A DNA stretch of 64,000 nucleotides from an uncultured Paracoccaceae bacterium. GTDB lineage: Bacteria; Pseudomonadota; Alphaproteobacteria; Rhodobacterales; Rhodobacteraceae. The position numbers were made by a program, and so were the translations under genes. Each line of letters opens with the position of its first letter. Positions within the stretch are counted from its first letter, which is position 1. The DNA lies in contig CANMKS010000001.1 of NCBI GenBank assembly GCA_947498645.1, positions 2,456,032 through 2,520,031 of the forward strand, given 5' to 3'. Positions 18,340-28,121 of this stretch are shown here, one piece after another. Under the pieces are notes generated by a model that saw only the letters and a list, made by a program, of their open reading frames with translations, did not search any database and was not told the DNA's origin.

Positions 18340-20151
18340 ATGGCCAAAGCACCCTTACTCCAGCTCTCTGATATCGCGCTCACATTCGGCGGCGATCCTG
18401 TGTTCGAAGACCTGTCACTGGTGATCCAGCCGGGCGACCGGGTGGCGCTGGTAGGGCGCAACGGATCGGGGAAATCCACCTTGATGAAAGTCATGGCCGG
18501 ATTGGTCCAGTCCGACAGCGGCACACGGGTGGCCACGCCCGGTGTGCAGGTCGGCTATATGGAGCAAGACCCGTCAATGGCCGGTTACGCGACCTTGGGC
18601 GACTATGCCGCCAGTGGGCTGGACCCTGACGAGGCCTATAAGGTTGAAATGGTCGCCGAGGGCCTGAAATTCGACCCGGCAGGCGATGTGAACACAGCGT
18701 CAGGTGGGGAGCGGCGCCGCGCCGCTCTGGCCAAGCTGATGGCCGAAGCGCCGGAACTGATGCTGCTGGATGAGCCGACCAACCATTTGGACATCGAGGC
18801 CATTGCCTGGCTTGAACAAGAGCTGAAACAAACCCGCGCCGCATTTGTCCTGATCAGCCACGACCGCGCGTTCCTGAGGGCGTTGACGCGGGCGACGCTC
18901 TGGATTGACCGCGGACAGGTGCGCCGCGCCGAACAGGGGTTTGAACATTTTGAGGCCTGGCGCGACAAGCTGTGGGAAGAAGAAGACCAGCAGCGCCACA
19001 AGCTGAACCGCAAGATCAAGGCAGAGGCACGGTGGGCCGTCGAAGGTATCTCGGCCCGGCGCAAGCGCAACCAGGGCCGGGTGCGCGCCTTGCAGGAATT
19101 GCGGGCGGAACGGGCCGCACAGATCAAACGCCAAGGCACGGCGGCGATGGCCTTTGATGGCGGCACAACATCCGGCAAAAAGGTGGTGGAAGCCTTTGGC
19201 CTGTCCAAATCCTTTGAGGGCAAATCCATCGTCAGAAACTTCGATCTGACCGTGCAACGCGGCGACCGCATTGCTTTTGTTGGTCCCAACGGGGTGGGTA
19301 AGACGACGCTGATCAAGATGCTGCTGGGGCAGGTGGCACCCGACGCAGGGTCGGTGAAACTGGGCACCAATCTGGATATCGCCGTGTTTGACCAGACCCG
19401 CGCCGCGCTGAACCCTGATATGTCGCTATGGGAAAACCTGGCCAATGATCCGGAATTGGGTGTTTCGGGCAAGTCCGATCAGGTGATGGTGCGTGGCCAG
19501 CCCAAACATGTTGTGGGCTACCTCAAGGATTTCCTTTTTGACGAGGCACAGGCGCGGGCACCGGTCCGGGCGCTGTCGGGGGGTGAAAAGGCGCGGTTGT
19601 TGCTGGCCCGGCTGATGGCGCGGGAAAGCAACCTGCTGGTGCTGGACGAGCCGACAAACGACCTGGACATCGAAACGCTGGATTTGTTGCAGGACATCTT
19701 GGGCGACTATGACGGCACGGTGCTGCTTGTCAGCCACGACCGCGATTTTCTGGACCGGGTGGCCACAACAACCATCGCGATGGAGGGCAACGGGCAGGCA
19801 GTGGTCTACGCCGGTGGCTGGACGGATTACCGGGCGCAACGGGGTGGAGATTTTCAAGAGGCCAAAGAGGCCAGCAAACCTTTGGCAAAGAAAGAAAAAA
19901 CGGCAGAAAAGAAGGCAAAACCAACCGGCTTGTCGTTCACGGAAAAGCACCGCCTGGAAGAATTGCCCAGCGTGATAGACAAGATCACTGCCGAGATCGG
20001 CAAGCTTGAAACACTGCTCGCAGATCCGGCACTTTTCACCGAAAACCCGGTGAAGTTCCAAAAAGCAACGGATGCGCTGGTAGCGCGCCAGTCGGCACTA
20101 TCGGATGCAGAGGATGAATGGCTGATGCTGGAAGAGAAAGCCGCAGGCTAA
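18340..20151 (+). CDS. uup: ABC-F family ATPase, Uup type
   Basis: A soluble protein of about 603 residues with two ABC nucleotide-binding domains and no membrane part. Walker A motifs are [10 protein letters not shown] near residue 43 and [10 protein letters not shown] near residue 320. ABC signatures [15 protein letters not shown] and [15 protein letters not shown] are each followed by a [12 protein letters not shown] or [12 protein letters not shown]alker B. The Lys-rich segment and coiled C-terminal helices (residues ~510-600) are typical of Uup, which acts on ribosomes and DNA repair intermediates. I start at the ATG at 18340; the frame is open to 18304. The end overlaps the convergent SDR gene by 4 nt. 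Confidence 0.92.
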   Translation: MAKAPLLQLSDIALTFGGDPVFEDLSLVIQPGDRVALVGRNGSGKSTLMKVMAGLVQSDSGTRVATPGVQVGYMEQDPSMAGYATLGDYAASGLDPDEAYKVEMVAEGLKFDPAGDVNTASGGERRRAALAKLMAEAPELMLLDEPTNHLDIEAIAWLEQELKQTRAAFVLISHDRAFLRALTRATLWIDRGQVRRAEQGFEHFEAWRDKLWEEEDQQRHKLNRKIKAEARWAVEGISARRKRNQGRVRALQELRAERAAQIKRQGTAAMAFDGGTTSGKKVVEAFGLSKSFEGKSIVRNFDLTVQRGDRIAFVGPNGVGKTTLIKMLLGQVAPDAGSVKLGTNLDIAVFDQTRAALNPDMSLWENLANDPELGVSGKSDQVMVRGQPKHVVGYLKDFLFDEAQARAPVRALSGGEKARLLLARLMARESNLLVLDEPTNDLDIETLDLLQDILGDYDGTVLLVSHDRDFLDRVATTTIAMEGNGQAVVYAGGWTDYRAQRGGDFQEAKEASKPLAKKEKTAEKKAKPTGLSFTEKHRLEELPSVIDKITAEIGKLETLLADPALFTENPVKFQKATDALVARQSALSDAEDEWLMLEEKAAG

Positions 20152-20864
20152 GGCATCCGCAACGCCCCATCCAACCGGATGGTCGTGCCGTTGAGGTATT
20201 CACACTCCACAATGAACTGCGCCAGTGCGGCAAATTCTGCCGGATCACCCAGGCGGGCGGGAAAGATCACATCCTTGGCCAGCCCCGCCATCACCTCTTC
20301 GCCCAGACCTTCCAGCATCGGCGTGCGGAAAATCCCCGGCGCGATGGCCATCACGCGAATGCCATTGCGGGCCAGATCACGGGCCATGGGCAAGGACAAT
20401 CCGGCAATCCCCGCCTTGGAGGCGGCATAAGCCGCCTGACCCTTCTGCCCGTCAAACGCCGCAACAGAGGCCGTGTTGATGATCACGCCGCCATCCTGCA
20501 TGCGCGCGGCAGCCAAACGGCCCACATTAAATGTGCCTGAAAGGTTAATGGCGACGGTGCGCTCAAAACTGGCCTGATCATGCGGGCCATCGCGGCCCAA
20601 TGTCTTTTCGGTTGTGGCGATACCGGCACAGTTGACCACCGCATTCAGCCCGCTGACCGCCTCAAACCCGGCGGCCACGCTTGCCGCATCCGTCACATCG
20701 ACAGCGGCAAACCCGGCGCCAATGGCCGCGGCAAATTCGGCGCCGGCTTGATCACGATCAAAAATCGTCACTTGCGCGCCAGCTGCCAGAAACCCACGCG
20801 CTGTCGCGGCCCCCAAACCCGAAGCACCACCGGTGACGACGGCCACAACATCTTGCATCAGCAT
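20148..20864 (-). CDS. Short-chain dehydrogenase, 3-hydroxyacyl-CoA dehydrogenase type II-like
   Basis: A 238-residue NAD(H)-dependent classical SDR. It has the cofactor motif [15 protein letters not shown], the NCAGIA motif, catalytic Ser in [10 protein letters not shown], and YAASK with Tyr and Lys. The pattern [11 protein letters not shown] resembles human HSD10-type 3-hydroxyacyl-CoA dehydrogenases, so the substrate may be 3-hydroxy-2-methylbutyryl-CoA or a related acyl-CoA, but that is inference. The ATG at 20864 is preceded by AGGACC. Downstream of mazG on the same strand, with an 84-nt spacer containing a GC-rich motif related to the 28-nt repeats. Confidence 0.9.
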   Translation of the reverse strand: MLMQDVVAVVTGGASGLGAATARGFLAAGAQVTIFDRDQAGAEFAAAIGAGFAAVDVTDAASVAAGFEAVSGLNAVVNCAGIATTEKTLGRDGPHDQASFERTVAINLSGTFNVGRLAAARMQDGGVIINTASVAAFDGQKGQAAYAASKAGIAGLSLPMARDLARNGIRVMAIAPGIFRTPMLEGLGEEVMAGLAKDVIFPARLGDPAEFAALAQFIVECEYLNGTTIRLDGALRMP

Positions 20865-20948
20865 GTCAGGTCCTCTTCCTTCTTTTGTTTTCAAATATCT
20901 TCGGGGGGCCCGTCAGGGCGGGGGCAGACAGCCCCCTCGACGTGTGCA

Positions 20949-21767
20949 TCACAGGCCTTTCTCAGCGGTTTTCACCTGATTCCACAAGGCATCCATTTCA
21001 GCCAGATCACTCTGATCCGGGGTTTTGCCCTGTGCCGCGAGCGCATCCTCAACCGCTTCAAACCTGCGGGTGAATTTGGCATTGGCGGCGCGCAAGGCAG
21101 CCTCTGGGTCAATCTCCAGGTGCCGGGCGAGGTTCGCAACCACAAACAGCAGATCGCCAAATTCCTCTTCCACTTCGGTCTGTGTCAGCTGATTGCGCGC
21201 TTCGACCAGCTCGCCAGCCTCTTCGACGATTTTGTCAATCACATGGGTCGTATCAGGCCAGTCAAATCCCACGCGCGCTGCCCGCTTTTGCAGCTTTACC
21301 GCGCGCGTCAGCGCAGGCAGTCCGGTTGCGACACCATCCAGCGTGCGGCTCTGGGCTTTGCCAGCACGCTCTGCGGCTTTGATCTTTTCCCAATCGGCGG
21401 TCTGTTGTGCGGCGGATTTATCACGGCTTTCATCACCAAAAACATGCGGATGGCGGGCGACCATCTTGTCGCTGATCGCTTTCACCACGCTGTCAAAGGT
21501 GAATTGGCCAGCCTCTGCACCCATCTGTGTGTGATAGACGGTCTGCAGGAGCAGATCGCCCAATTCGCCTTCCAGATCGCCCCAGTCTTGCCGGGCGATG
21601 GCATCAGCAACCTCATAGGCCTCTTCAATCGTATAGGGGGCGATGCTGTCGAAATCCTGCTCGATATCCCAGGGGCAGCCGGTTTGCGGGTCGCGCAGGC
21701 GGCGCATGATCTCCAACAGGCGCGGCATCCCGCCATTGGGATCGAAAATCAATGTGTTATCAGCCAT
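20949..21767 (-). CDS. mazG: Nucleoside triphosphate pyrophosphohydrolase MazG
   Basis: An all-alpha NTP pyrophosphatase of 272 residues that hydrolyses (d)NTPs to NMPs and pyrophosphate. Both MazG domains are present: CPWDIEQDFDSIAPYTIEEAYE with EGELGDLLLQ in the N-terminal half, and IVEEAGELVEARN with EEEFGDLLFVVANLARH in the C-terminal half, which supply the acidic metal ligands. Divergent from the amidohydrolase gene with a 63-nt gap. Confidence 0.96.
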   Translation of the reverse strand: MADNTLIFDPNGGMPRLLEIMRRLRDPQTGCPWDIEQDFDSIAPYTIEEAYEVADAIARQDWGDLEGELGDLLLQTVYHTQMGAEAGQFTFDSVVKAISDKMVARHPHVFGDESRDKSAAQQTADWEKIKAAERAGKAQSRTLDGVATGLPALTRAVKLQKRAARVGFDWPDTTHVIDKIVEEAGELVEARNQLTQTEVEEEFGDLLFVVANLARHLEIDPEAALRAANAKFTRRFEAVEDALAAQGKTPDQSDLAEMDALWNQVKTAEKGL

Positions 21768-21830
21768 TGCGCAGGGCCCCTTGTTACGGTCAACTGCAAA
21801 CCTAAGGACAGACAGCCCGGAGCGCCAGAG

Positions 21831-22988
21831 ATGCCCGTTATCAATCGTATCGCCGATTTCGCCCAGGACATGACCGCGTGGCGCAGGCATCTGCATGCGA
21901 ACCCAGAGTTGCAATTCGACTGCCACCAGACGGCGGCGTTTGTTGTGGCGCGTTTGCGCGAATTCGGGGTGGATGAAATCCACGAAGGGATTGCGACCTC
22001 TGGTGTGGTGGCCATTCTGAACGGCAAGGCGGCCGGGCCGACAATTGGACTGCGTGCCGATATGGATGCCTTGCCGATGGATGAGGAGACGGGCCTTGAC
22101 TATGCCTCGACCAATCCGGGCAAGATGCATGCCTGCGGCCACGACGGGCACACGACCATGCTGTTGGGTGCCGCGCGCTATCTGGCGGAGACCCGCAATT
22201 TTGCAGGGCGGGTCGCCTTCATTTTTCAGCCTGCCGAAGAGGGCGGCGGCGGTGCGCAGGTCATGGTGCAAGAGGGGATCCTGGACCGTTTCGACATTGC
22301 CGAGGTCTATGCCTTGCACAGCGCCCCCGGCACGCCCGTTGGCGCGTTCTACACCACGCCCGGTCCCATCCTCGCCGCTGTCGATACTTTTCATATCCAC
22401 ATCACGGGCGAGGGCGGGCACGGTGCGACCCCCCATGAAACAGCTGACCCCATCGTGGCCGCTGTGGGCATGGCCAATGCCATTCAGACGATTGTCAGCC
22501 GCAACCATTTTGCCCATGATGATCTGGTCGTCTCGATCACGCAGATCCACACTGGTACTGCCGATAACATCATCCCCGAAAAGGCCTATATCAACGGCAC
22601 GGTGCGCACGTTCAAATCCAGCACTCAGGACATGGTCCGCAAACGCCTGACCGAGATCGTGGCGGGCCATGCGGCGGCCTATAATGTTGAGGCCAAGCTG
22701 GACTATGAAATCGGATATCCTGCAACGATCAACAACCCCGAGAAATCCGCCTTCGCCGCGAATGTCGCCAGAGAGATTTCAGACAACGTGGACCCTGATC
22801 GCCTGCGCGACATGGGCGCGGAGGATTTTGCATATATGCTGGAAGAACGCCCCGGAGCGTATCTGTTTGTAGGCAATGGGAACACACCCGGTCTGCATCA
22901 TCCGGGATATGATTTTGATGATAACGCGGCCCCTGCGGGCGCATCATTTTTTGCGCGCCTTGTAGAACGGGCCTTACCTGCTGCCTGA
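21831..22988 (+). CDS. M20-family amidohydrolase, hippurate hydrolase-like
   Basis: A 385-residue metal-dependent deacylase of the M20D group. Metal and catalytic residues are in GLRADMDALPMDEETG, HACGHDGHTTMLLGAA and FQPAEEGGGGA. The dimerisation domain follows (GGHGATPHETADPI), and the last metal ligand is in the HHPGYDFDD segment. It probably removes an acyl group from an N-acyl amino acid; the natural substrate is uncertain. The reading frame is open far upstream into mazG, but the ATG at 21831 gives the family-standard N-terminus (MPVINRIADFAQDM). Confidence 0.92.
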   Translation: MPVINRIADFAQDMTAWRRHLHANPELQFDCHQTAAFVVARLREFGVDEIHEGIATSGVVAILNGKAAGPTIGLRADMDALPMDEETGLDYASTNPGKMHACGHDGHTTMLLGAARYLAETRNFAGRVAFIFQPAEEGGGGAQVMVQEGILDRFDIAEVYALHSAPGTPVGAFYTTPGPILAAVDTFHIHITGEGGHGATPHETADPIVAAVGMANAIQTIVSRNHFAHDDLVVSITQIHTGTADNIIPEKAYINGTVRTFKSSTQDMVRKRLTEIVAGHAAAYNVEAKLDYEIGYPATINNPEKSAFAANVAREISDNVDPDRLRDMGAEDFAYMLEERPGAYLFVGNGNTPGLHHPGYDFDDNAAPAGASFFARLVERALPAA

Positions 22989-23002
22989 GGTGTCTATGGC
23001 GG

Positions 23003-23030
23003 GATGCCTCCGGCGGAAGTTTGATTGGAC
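23003..23030 (+). repeat. 28-nt dispersed repeat, copy 1
   Basis: A 28-base block beginning GATGCCTCCGGCGG and ending TTTGATTGGAC is repeated exactly at 42203-42230. Here it sits in the 60-nt gap between the amidohydrolase stop and the first ureohydrolase, directly upstream of that gene's ribosome site. A related diverged motif lies in reverse orientation near 20890-20910. Confidence 0.7.
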
Positions 23031-23048
23031 GAAGAAAGAGAGGGTGCG

Positions 23049-24017
23049 GTGACACTCGACAAAGCGAAAGATGCGGTGGACGGGGCCTTTGCAGGCAGGG
23101 ATCGGCGCGGGTTGGCCTATGAGAACGCATTTGGTGGTGCGGTCTCTTTTTTGCGCCGGACCTATACCAAGGATCTGAGCGGGTTTGATCTGGCGGTCAC
23201 TGGCGTGCCTTTTGATCAGGCGGTGACGCACAGGCCCGGCACGCGCTTTGGGCCGCGCGCCATTCGCGAGGCATCGGCGTTGCAACCCTATGATCCACCT
23301 TATGGCTGGGACGGGTTTGATCCTTTGTCCGAATTTGCCATTGCCGATTTTGGCGATGTGGCATTTGACTATGCCAATGTCCCGGGCGTGCCTGAGCTTG
23401 TGCAGGCGCATATCGCGGGGATATTGGGGCAAGGCTGCCCGGCAATTACGCTGGGCGGCGATCATTTCATCACGCTGCCGATCTTGCGCGCCTATGCCGA
23501 AAAGCATGGGCCGATGTCCGTCGTGCAGTTTGACGCCCATTCCGACCTTTGGCCTGATGACGACATGGCGCGGATTGATCATGGCACGATGATGTACAAG
23601 GCCGTGAAGCTGGGGTTGGTTGATGTCACCCGTTCAGTCCAGATCGGGATACGGACGGAATGCGACGACTACCTTGGTATGCCCTATATTGATGCGCGGA
23701 CCTGCCACGAGAATGGGACCGCCTGGGTGGCACAGCAGATCAAGGATCGCGTTGGCGATCACCCGACCTATGTTTCCTTTGATATCGACGCGCTTGACCC
23801 TGCGTTCGCCCCCGGCACCGGCACGCCGGTCTGGGGTGGGCTGGCATCCTGGCAAGCGGCAGCGATCCTGCGCGATATGGCAGGGATCAATGTGGTTGGT
23901 GGCGATGTGGTCGAGGTTTCACCGCCCTACGACACCACCGGTGCCACGGCGATTGCCGGGGCGCATGTGGCGATGGAGCTATGTTGCCTCGCGCTTTGGA
24001 ACAGAAGGGGTCCCTGA
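23049..24017 (+). CDS. speB: Agmatinase-family ureohydrolase, first of a tandem pair
   Basis: A manganese-dependent ureohydrolase of about 322 residues. The metal motifs GGDHFITLP, FDAHSDLW and SFDIDALDPAFAPGTGTP are intact. Agmatinase (agmatine to putrescine and urea) is the usual annotation, but the subfamily also contains guanidinobutyrase, guanidinopropionase and guanidine hydrolase, so the substrate is open. I start at the GTG at 23049 behind GAAAGAGAGGG; the frame extends to a TTG at 23025 within the 28-nt repeat. Its stop overlaps the ATG of the second ureohydrolase by one base, so the two are translationally coupled. Confidence 0.9.
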   Translation: MTLDKAKDAVDGAFAGRDRRGLAYENAFGGAVSFLRRTYTKDLSGFDLAVTGVPFDQAVTHRPGTRFGPRAIREASALQPYDPPYGWDGFDPLSEFAIADFGDVAFDYANVPGVPELVQAHIAGILGQGCPAITLGGDHFITLPILRAYAEKHGPMSVVQFDAHSDLWPDDDMARIDHGTMMYKAVKLGLVDVTRSVQIGIRTECDDYLGMPYIDARTCHENGTAWVAQQIKDRVGDHPTYVSFDIDALDPAFAPGTGTPVWGGLASWQAAAILRDMAGINVVGGDVVEVSPPYDTTGATAIAGAHVAMELCCLALWNRRGP

Positions 24018-24958
24018 TGCCCAATCAGCCGATTTCCGGGAACGATCTGGCGCGGTTTTCAGGGCCACAAAGTTTCATGCGCCTGCCAGAGGCCAGTTCG
24101 GCAGAAGGGCTTGATGTGGGGTTCATTGGCATCCCCATGGATATCGGCACATCCTGGCGATCCGGCACACGGATGGGGCCCAAGCAGTTGCGCGAGCAAT
24201 CGGCGATGATCCGGCCCTATAACATCCAGACGGGGGCGGCCCCTTTTGACGCTTTGCAATGCGCGGACCTTGGGGATGTGGCGATCAATACGTTCTCGCT
24301 GAGCGATAGTATTCGTATTATTACAGAGACTTACGCGGCACACCTCAAGAGCGATTTCATTCCGATGACACTTGGCGGTGACCATACGCTGACGCTGCCG
24401 GTCTTGCGCGCGGTGGCCGCAAAGCATGGGCCGGTCGCATTGGTGCATGTGGACGCCCATGCTGATGTGAATGACGAGATGTTTGGCGAGCGTGAAACCC
24501 ATGGCACGGTGTTTCGGCGCGCCTATGAAGAAGGGATCATCACCGCTGACAAGGTGTTTCAGATTGGGCTGCGCGGCACCGGCTATACCGCAGATGATTT
24601 TACCGAGGCCGCAGGCTGGGGGTTCAACCAGTATCTTGCCCCCGACCTTTGGCATAAATCGCTCACCCCTTTGGCTGCTGATATCAAAGCAAAAATTGGC
24701 GATCAGCCCTGTTACATCACCTATGATATCGACAGCCTTGATCCCGCTTATGCACCTGGCACCGGCACGCCGGAAATTGGCGGGCTGACCACGCCACAAG
24801 CGATGGAGCTGATCCGCGGGTTGCGCGGCCTGAACATTGTGGGCTGTGATCTGGTAGAGGTGTCGCCGCCTTACGATACCTCTGGCAATACCGCGCTGAC
24901 GGGAGCGAACCTGATGTTTGAAATGCTCTCGATCCTGCCGGGGGTGCCCTACAGATAG
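24017..24958 (+). CDS. speB: Agmatinase-family ureohydrolase, second of a tandem pair
   Basis: A 313-residue paralogue of the gene just upstream, clearly diverged in sequence. It keeps all ureohydrolase metal motifs: GGDHTLTLP, VDAHADVND and TYDIDSLDPAYAPGTGTPEIGG. The N-terminal substrate region (DIGTSWRSGTRMGPKQLREQS) differs from the first copy (DQAVTHRPGTRFGPRAIREAS), which suggests a different guanidino substrate or a hetero-oligomer. Start ATG at 24017 overlaps the previous TGA. Confidence 0.9.
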   Translation: MPNQPISGNDLARFSGPQSFMRLPEASSAEGLDVGFIGIPMDIGTSWRSGTRMGPKQLREQSAMIRPYNIQTGAAPFDALQCADLGDVAINTFSLSDSIRIITETYAAHLKSDFIPMTLGGDHTLTLPVLRAVAAKHGPVALVHVDAHADVNDEMFGERETHGTVFRRAYEEGIITADKVFQIGLRGTGYTADDFTEAAGWGFNQYLAPDLWHKSLTPLAADIKAKIGDQPCYITYDIDSLDPAYAPGTGTPEIGGLTTPQAMELIRGLRGLNIVGCDLVEVSPPYDTSGNTALTGANLMFEMLSILPGVPYR

Positions 24959-25018
24959 GGTACACATTCCCTACACAGCCTGTACATACATCCGTGTCAC
25001 AACTTTGCCGGGGTCACC

Positions 25019-25456
25019 ATGATTGGACGCATCTTTGTCATTCTTGCCGCAATGACGCTTGGGGTGTGGCTGTATGTGCGGTTTGCACCACAGCGGCCCG
25101 CCCAATGGCATAAGCTGCCCAACGTTTCAGGGCCGAGTGACACGCCGGCGATTGGCAGTTTTCTGGCCGTGCGCCGGATGACAGCGCCGGCGGCGGATGT
25201 CCGCACTGCATTGGACAAAATCGCCATGGCGACGCCACGGACCCGTGTTGTGGCCGGGCAGCTGGCCGATGGTATGGTCACCTACCAAACGCGGTCACGG
25301 CTGTGGGGGTTTCCAGATTATACAACCATTGGTACGCAGGGTGATCTACTGATTATTCATGGTCGTTTGCGCTTTGGCCGGTCTGATCTGGGCGTGAACA
25401 AGGCCCGGATTTTCGCGTGGCTTGATGCACTTGGCCCCTTGACCGAACCGCTTTGA
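25019..25456 (+). CDS. DUF1499 domain-containing protein
   Basis: A 145-residue protein with one N-terminal hydrophobic helix (residues 2-20, [16 protein letters not shown]), probably anchoring it in the inner membrane with the rest in the periplasm. The remainder matches the DUF1499 pattern, including the [12 protein letters not shown] segment and the [16 protein letters not shown] end, which is characteristic. Function of the family is unknown. It precedes prfA by 19 nt and may be co-transcribed with it. Confidence 0.8.
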   Translation: MIGRIFVILAAMTLGVWLYVRFAPQRPAQWHKLPNVSGPSDTPAIGSFLAVRRMTAPAADVRTALDKIAMATPRTRVVAGQLADGMVTYQTRSRLWGFPDYTTIGTQGDLLIIHGRLRFGRSDLGVNKARIFAWLDALGPLTEPL

Positions 25457-25475
25457 TCGGCCACAGGCGTTAACC

Positions 25476-26531
25476 ATGATCGCACCCGAAAAAATAGCAC
25501 AACTGATTGATCGGTTTCAGTTTCTCGAAGCGAAGATGGCCGACGGCAGTGCAGGCAGCGATATCGCCAAACTGGGCAAGGAATACGCCGACCTGCGCCC
25601 GGTGGTTGAGACCGTGACCGCCTATAAGAACCTGATTGAACAAATTGCAGAAGCCGAGGCTATGCTGGCCGATCCCGAGATGAAGGAACTGGCCGAGGCA
25701 GAACTGCCGGAACTGCGTGCGCAGGTCGCCGCGTCAGAGCATGACGTGCAACTGGCCTTGCTCCCCAAGGATGCAGCGGACGGGCGGCCTGCATTGCTGG
25801 AAATCCGCCCCGGTACGGGGGGTGATGAGGCCGGGCTGTTCGCGGCTGACCTGTTGCGCATGTACCAACGCTATGCCGATGCGCAGGGCTGGAAATTCGA
25901 GATTTTGGAAGAAAGCCTGAGCGAGCTGGGCGGCGTCAAGGAAGTCGTCGCGCGCATTGTCGGCGATGGTGTCTTTGCCAAGATGAAATACGAAAGCGGT
26001 GTCCACCGGGTGCAGCGCGTGCCTGAGACAGAGAGCGGTGGGCGCATTCACACCTCTGCTGCGACGGTCGCCGTGCTGCCGGAAGCCGAGGACGTGGATA
26101 TCGAGATTAATCCGGCTGATATCCGCATTGATACGATGCGCGCATCCGGCTCGGGTGGCCAGCACGTGAACACGACCGATTCTGCGGTACGTATTCTACA
26201 TGAACCGACGGGCATCATTGTTGTCAGTTCCGAAAAATCCCAACACCGCAACCGCGAGATCGCGATGCAGGTGCTCAAGACCCGGCTGTTCGATCTGGAG
26301 CGGCAGCGGGTGGATGATGAACGCTCGGCTGACCGGAAATCTCAGGTCGGGTCGGGGGATCGGTCTGAACGTATCCGCACCTATAATTTCCCGCAGGGGC
26401 GGATGACGGATCACCGGATCAACCTGACGCTCTATTCGCTGGGGCAGGTGATGCAGGGCGATCTGGATGAGGTGATTGCAGCGTTGCAGGCGGATGCGCA
26501 GGCGACGTTGCTGGCGGAAATGGGCGCGTGA
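25476..26531 (+). CDS. prfA: Peptide chain release factor 1
   Basis: RF1 recognises UAA and UAG stop codons and triggers peptide release. The 351-residue protein has the codon-recognition region in domain 2 with the anticodon-like PET of [12 protein letters not shown] near residue 187, and the universal GGQ peptidyl-transfer loop in [16 protein letters not shown]. PrmC, encoded next with a GTGA overlap, methylates the Gln of GGQ. Length is normal. Confidence 0.97.
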   Translation: MIAPEKIAQLIDRFQFLEAKMADGSAGSDIAKLGKEYADLRPVVETVTAYKNLIEQIAEAEAMLADPEMKELAEAELPELRAQVAASEHDVQLALLPKDAADGRPALLEIRPGTGGDEAGLFAADLLRMYQRYADAQGWKFEILEESLSELGGVKEVVARIVGDGVFAKMKYESGVHRVQRVPETESGGRIHTSAATVAVLPEAEDVDIEINPADIRIDTMRASGSGGQHVNTTDSAVRILHEPTGIIVVSSEKSQHRNREIAMQVLKTRLFDLERQRVDDERSADRKSQVGSGDRSERIRTYNFPQGRMTDHRINLTLYSLGQVMQGDLDEVIAALQADAQATLLAEMGA

Positions 26532-27304
26532 CCGAAGCGGAGGCACTGCGCGCGGGGGCGGCGACCCTTGCGCGGGCAGATGTGCCTGACCCACTGCGCG
26601 AGGCACGTATCTTGTGGCGCGCGGCTTCTGACCAGGTGGATTTCTTTGCCAAGATCGCAGAGCGCGCAAGGCGTATGCCGCTGTCGCAGGTGTTGGGCTA
26701 TCGCGATTTCTATAAGCAGCGTTTCATTGTCACGGGTGACGTATTGGACCCGCGCCCTGATACCGAAGTTCTGGTTGAGGTGGCGCTTGAACAGCCTGCT
26801 GAGCGGGTTCTTGATTTGGGGACGGGCAGCGGTTGCATTCTTTTGTCTATCCTTGACCAACAGGAAATGGCCGAGGGCGTTGGCGCCGATATCTCTGCGG
26901 CGGCATTGGATTTGGCGGCGCGCAACGCTGACCGGATTGGCGTGTCTGCACGCGCGACATTCATATCGTCGCATTGGTTCGACGCCGTGGATGGGCAATA
27001 CGACCTGATCGTTTCAAACCCTCCTTACATCGCTGCCGATGAAATGGACGATTTGCAACCAGAGGTCCGCCTGTTTGAGCCGCGCATCGCGCTCACGGAC
27101 GAGTCGGATGGGCTCACCGCCTACCGTAAGATTACCGCAGGCGCGCCGGATCATTTGCGCCCCGGCGGCCGCTTGATCGTCGAGATTGGTCCGACGCAAG
27201 CGCAGGCCGTATCCGAGATGATGGAAAACGCGGGGCTTGCGCAGATTCGCGTGATCTCCGACCTTGATGGTCGCGACAGGGTCGTTATTGGGCATAAGCC
27301 CTGA
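26528..27304 (+). CDS. prmC: Release factor glutamine methyltransferase
   Basis: A SAM-dependent N5-glutamine methyltransferase of 258 residues that modifies the GGQ glutamine of RF1/RF2. The N-terminal helical domain is followed by the SAM motif [16 protein letters not shown] and the catalytic NPPY motif ([12 protein letters not shown]). The GTG start at 26528 overlaps the prfA TGA, so translation is coupled to its substrate's gene. Confidence 0.96.
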   Translation: MTEAEALRAGAATLARADVPDPLREARILWRAASDQVDFFAKIAERARRMPLSQVLGYRDFYKQRFIVTGDVLDPRPDTEVLVEVALEQPAERVLDLGTGSGCILLSILDQQEMAEGVGADISAAALDLAARNADRIGVSARATFISSHWFDAVDGQYDLIVSNPPYIAADEMDDLQPEVRLFEPRIALTDESDGLTAYRKITAGAPDHLRPGGRLIVEIGPTQAQAVSEMMENAGLAQIRVISDLDGRDRVVIGHKP

Positions 27305-27531
27305 TTTCCGGCTATCCCCCGCTGATCAGGCCTAAAAACGCCGCGATTTGCCGATTTGCACTTGTTTTGATGCCCCTTGCGTGTTTAATCATGCGCATCG
27401 GCAGGGTGAGGACCGGTTTGGATCTCCCCCCGATTAGTCGCCAGAACATCGCAAGGCCATAGACAACAGACGCGCGAAACATGCGCGACACCGGCCAGCG
27501 CAACGACAGCCAAAGGCTTGAAAGCATATCA

Positions 27532-28077
27532 ATGAGATCATCGAAGTCACGGTCGCGGAATAAGAACCGCAACAACCGGCCCACGGGCGGTAACATCATC
27601 AATCGGGTTTTTGACAGCTCGGGCCCTGATGGCAAAGTGCGCGGCACGCCGCAGCAAATTATCGAGAAATACAACCAGCTTCACCGTGATGCCGTGTTGT
27701 CGGGCGACCGTGTGGATGCTGAAAACTTTGCCCAACACGCAGAGCATTACACCCGTTTGCTGGCCGAGGCGCAGCGTGAGGTTGATGCCAAACGCGAAGA
27801 GCAGGAAGAGCAGAACCGCCAGCGGCAGGCAGAGCGGGACCGCGAGCGTCAGGAGCGTCTGAAAGCGCAAGAGGCCGCAGCCAATGATCCCGCAAGCATG
27901 GATCAGCCTGATAGCGACCAAGATACCCGCAGCGATGATCAAGGGTCCGGTCTGGTGGAAACACCAGAGGAAAAACCCCAGCGCCCCCGCAGACAGCGCG
28001 CCCCGCGAAAGCCACGCGCCAACCCAGATGAGGGCAATGCGCCCGATACGGGCAACGCCCCGGAGGCCGCTGAATGA
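27532..28077 (+). CDS. DUF4167 domain-containing protein
   Basis: A 181-residue, very polar protein. The N-terminal ~75 residues (MRSSKSRSRNKNRNNRP, then GGNIINRVFDSSGPDGKVRGT and the AEHYTRLLAEAQRE helix) match DUF4167, an alphaproteobacterial family often annotated as RNA-binding by composition. A long coiled, Gln/Glu/Arg-rich stretch and a basic low-complexity tail follow. Function is unknown. I use the ATG at 27532, because the N-terminus matches the family there. A strong terminator lies five nt after the stop. The preceding 227-nt gap after prmC holds no convincing gene. Confidence 0.82.
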   Translation: MRSSKSRSRNKNRNNRPTGGNIINRVFDSSGPDGKVRGTPQQIIEKYNQLHRDAVLSGDRVDAENFAQHAEHYTRLLAEAQREVDAKREEQEEQNRQRQAERDRERQERLKAQEAAANDPASMDQPDSDQDTRSDDQGSGLVETPEEKPQRPRRQRAPRKPRANPDEGNAPDTGNAPEAAE

Positions 28078-28082
28078 TTGCA

Positions 28083-28109
28083 AGGCCCTCCGATTTCGGA
28101 GGGCTTTTT
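28083..28109 (+). terminator. Rho-independent terminator after the DUF4167 gene
   Basis: A perfect 8-bp GC-rich stem (GCCCTCCG/CGGAGGGC) around an ATTT loop, followed by five T residues. It starts a few bases after the stop codon at 28077 and separates this gene from the convergent rsmA. Confidence 0.93.
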
Positions 28110-28121
28110 GCTTAGGTAGCT

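Noticed and set aside
20580..21830. Long forward open frame upstream of the amidohydrolase ATG that would make an 802-residue protein
   Set aside because: It runs antisense through mazG and the SDR gene, has no recognisable domain and poor composition. The amidohydrolase family N-terminus begins at 21831.
22989..23048. Guanidine-type riboswitch before the ureohydrolases
   Set aside because: The gap is only 60 nt and is mostly the 28-nt repeat, too short for a known guanidine riboswitch fold plus expression platform.
27312..27674. Reverse frame of 120 residues between prmC and the DUF4167 gene
   Set aside because: More than a third is antisense to the DUF4167 gene, it has no good ribosome site, and the hydrophobic stretch could be a by-product of composition. 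A short gene there is not excluded.
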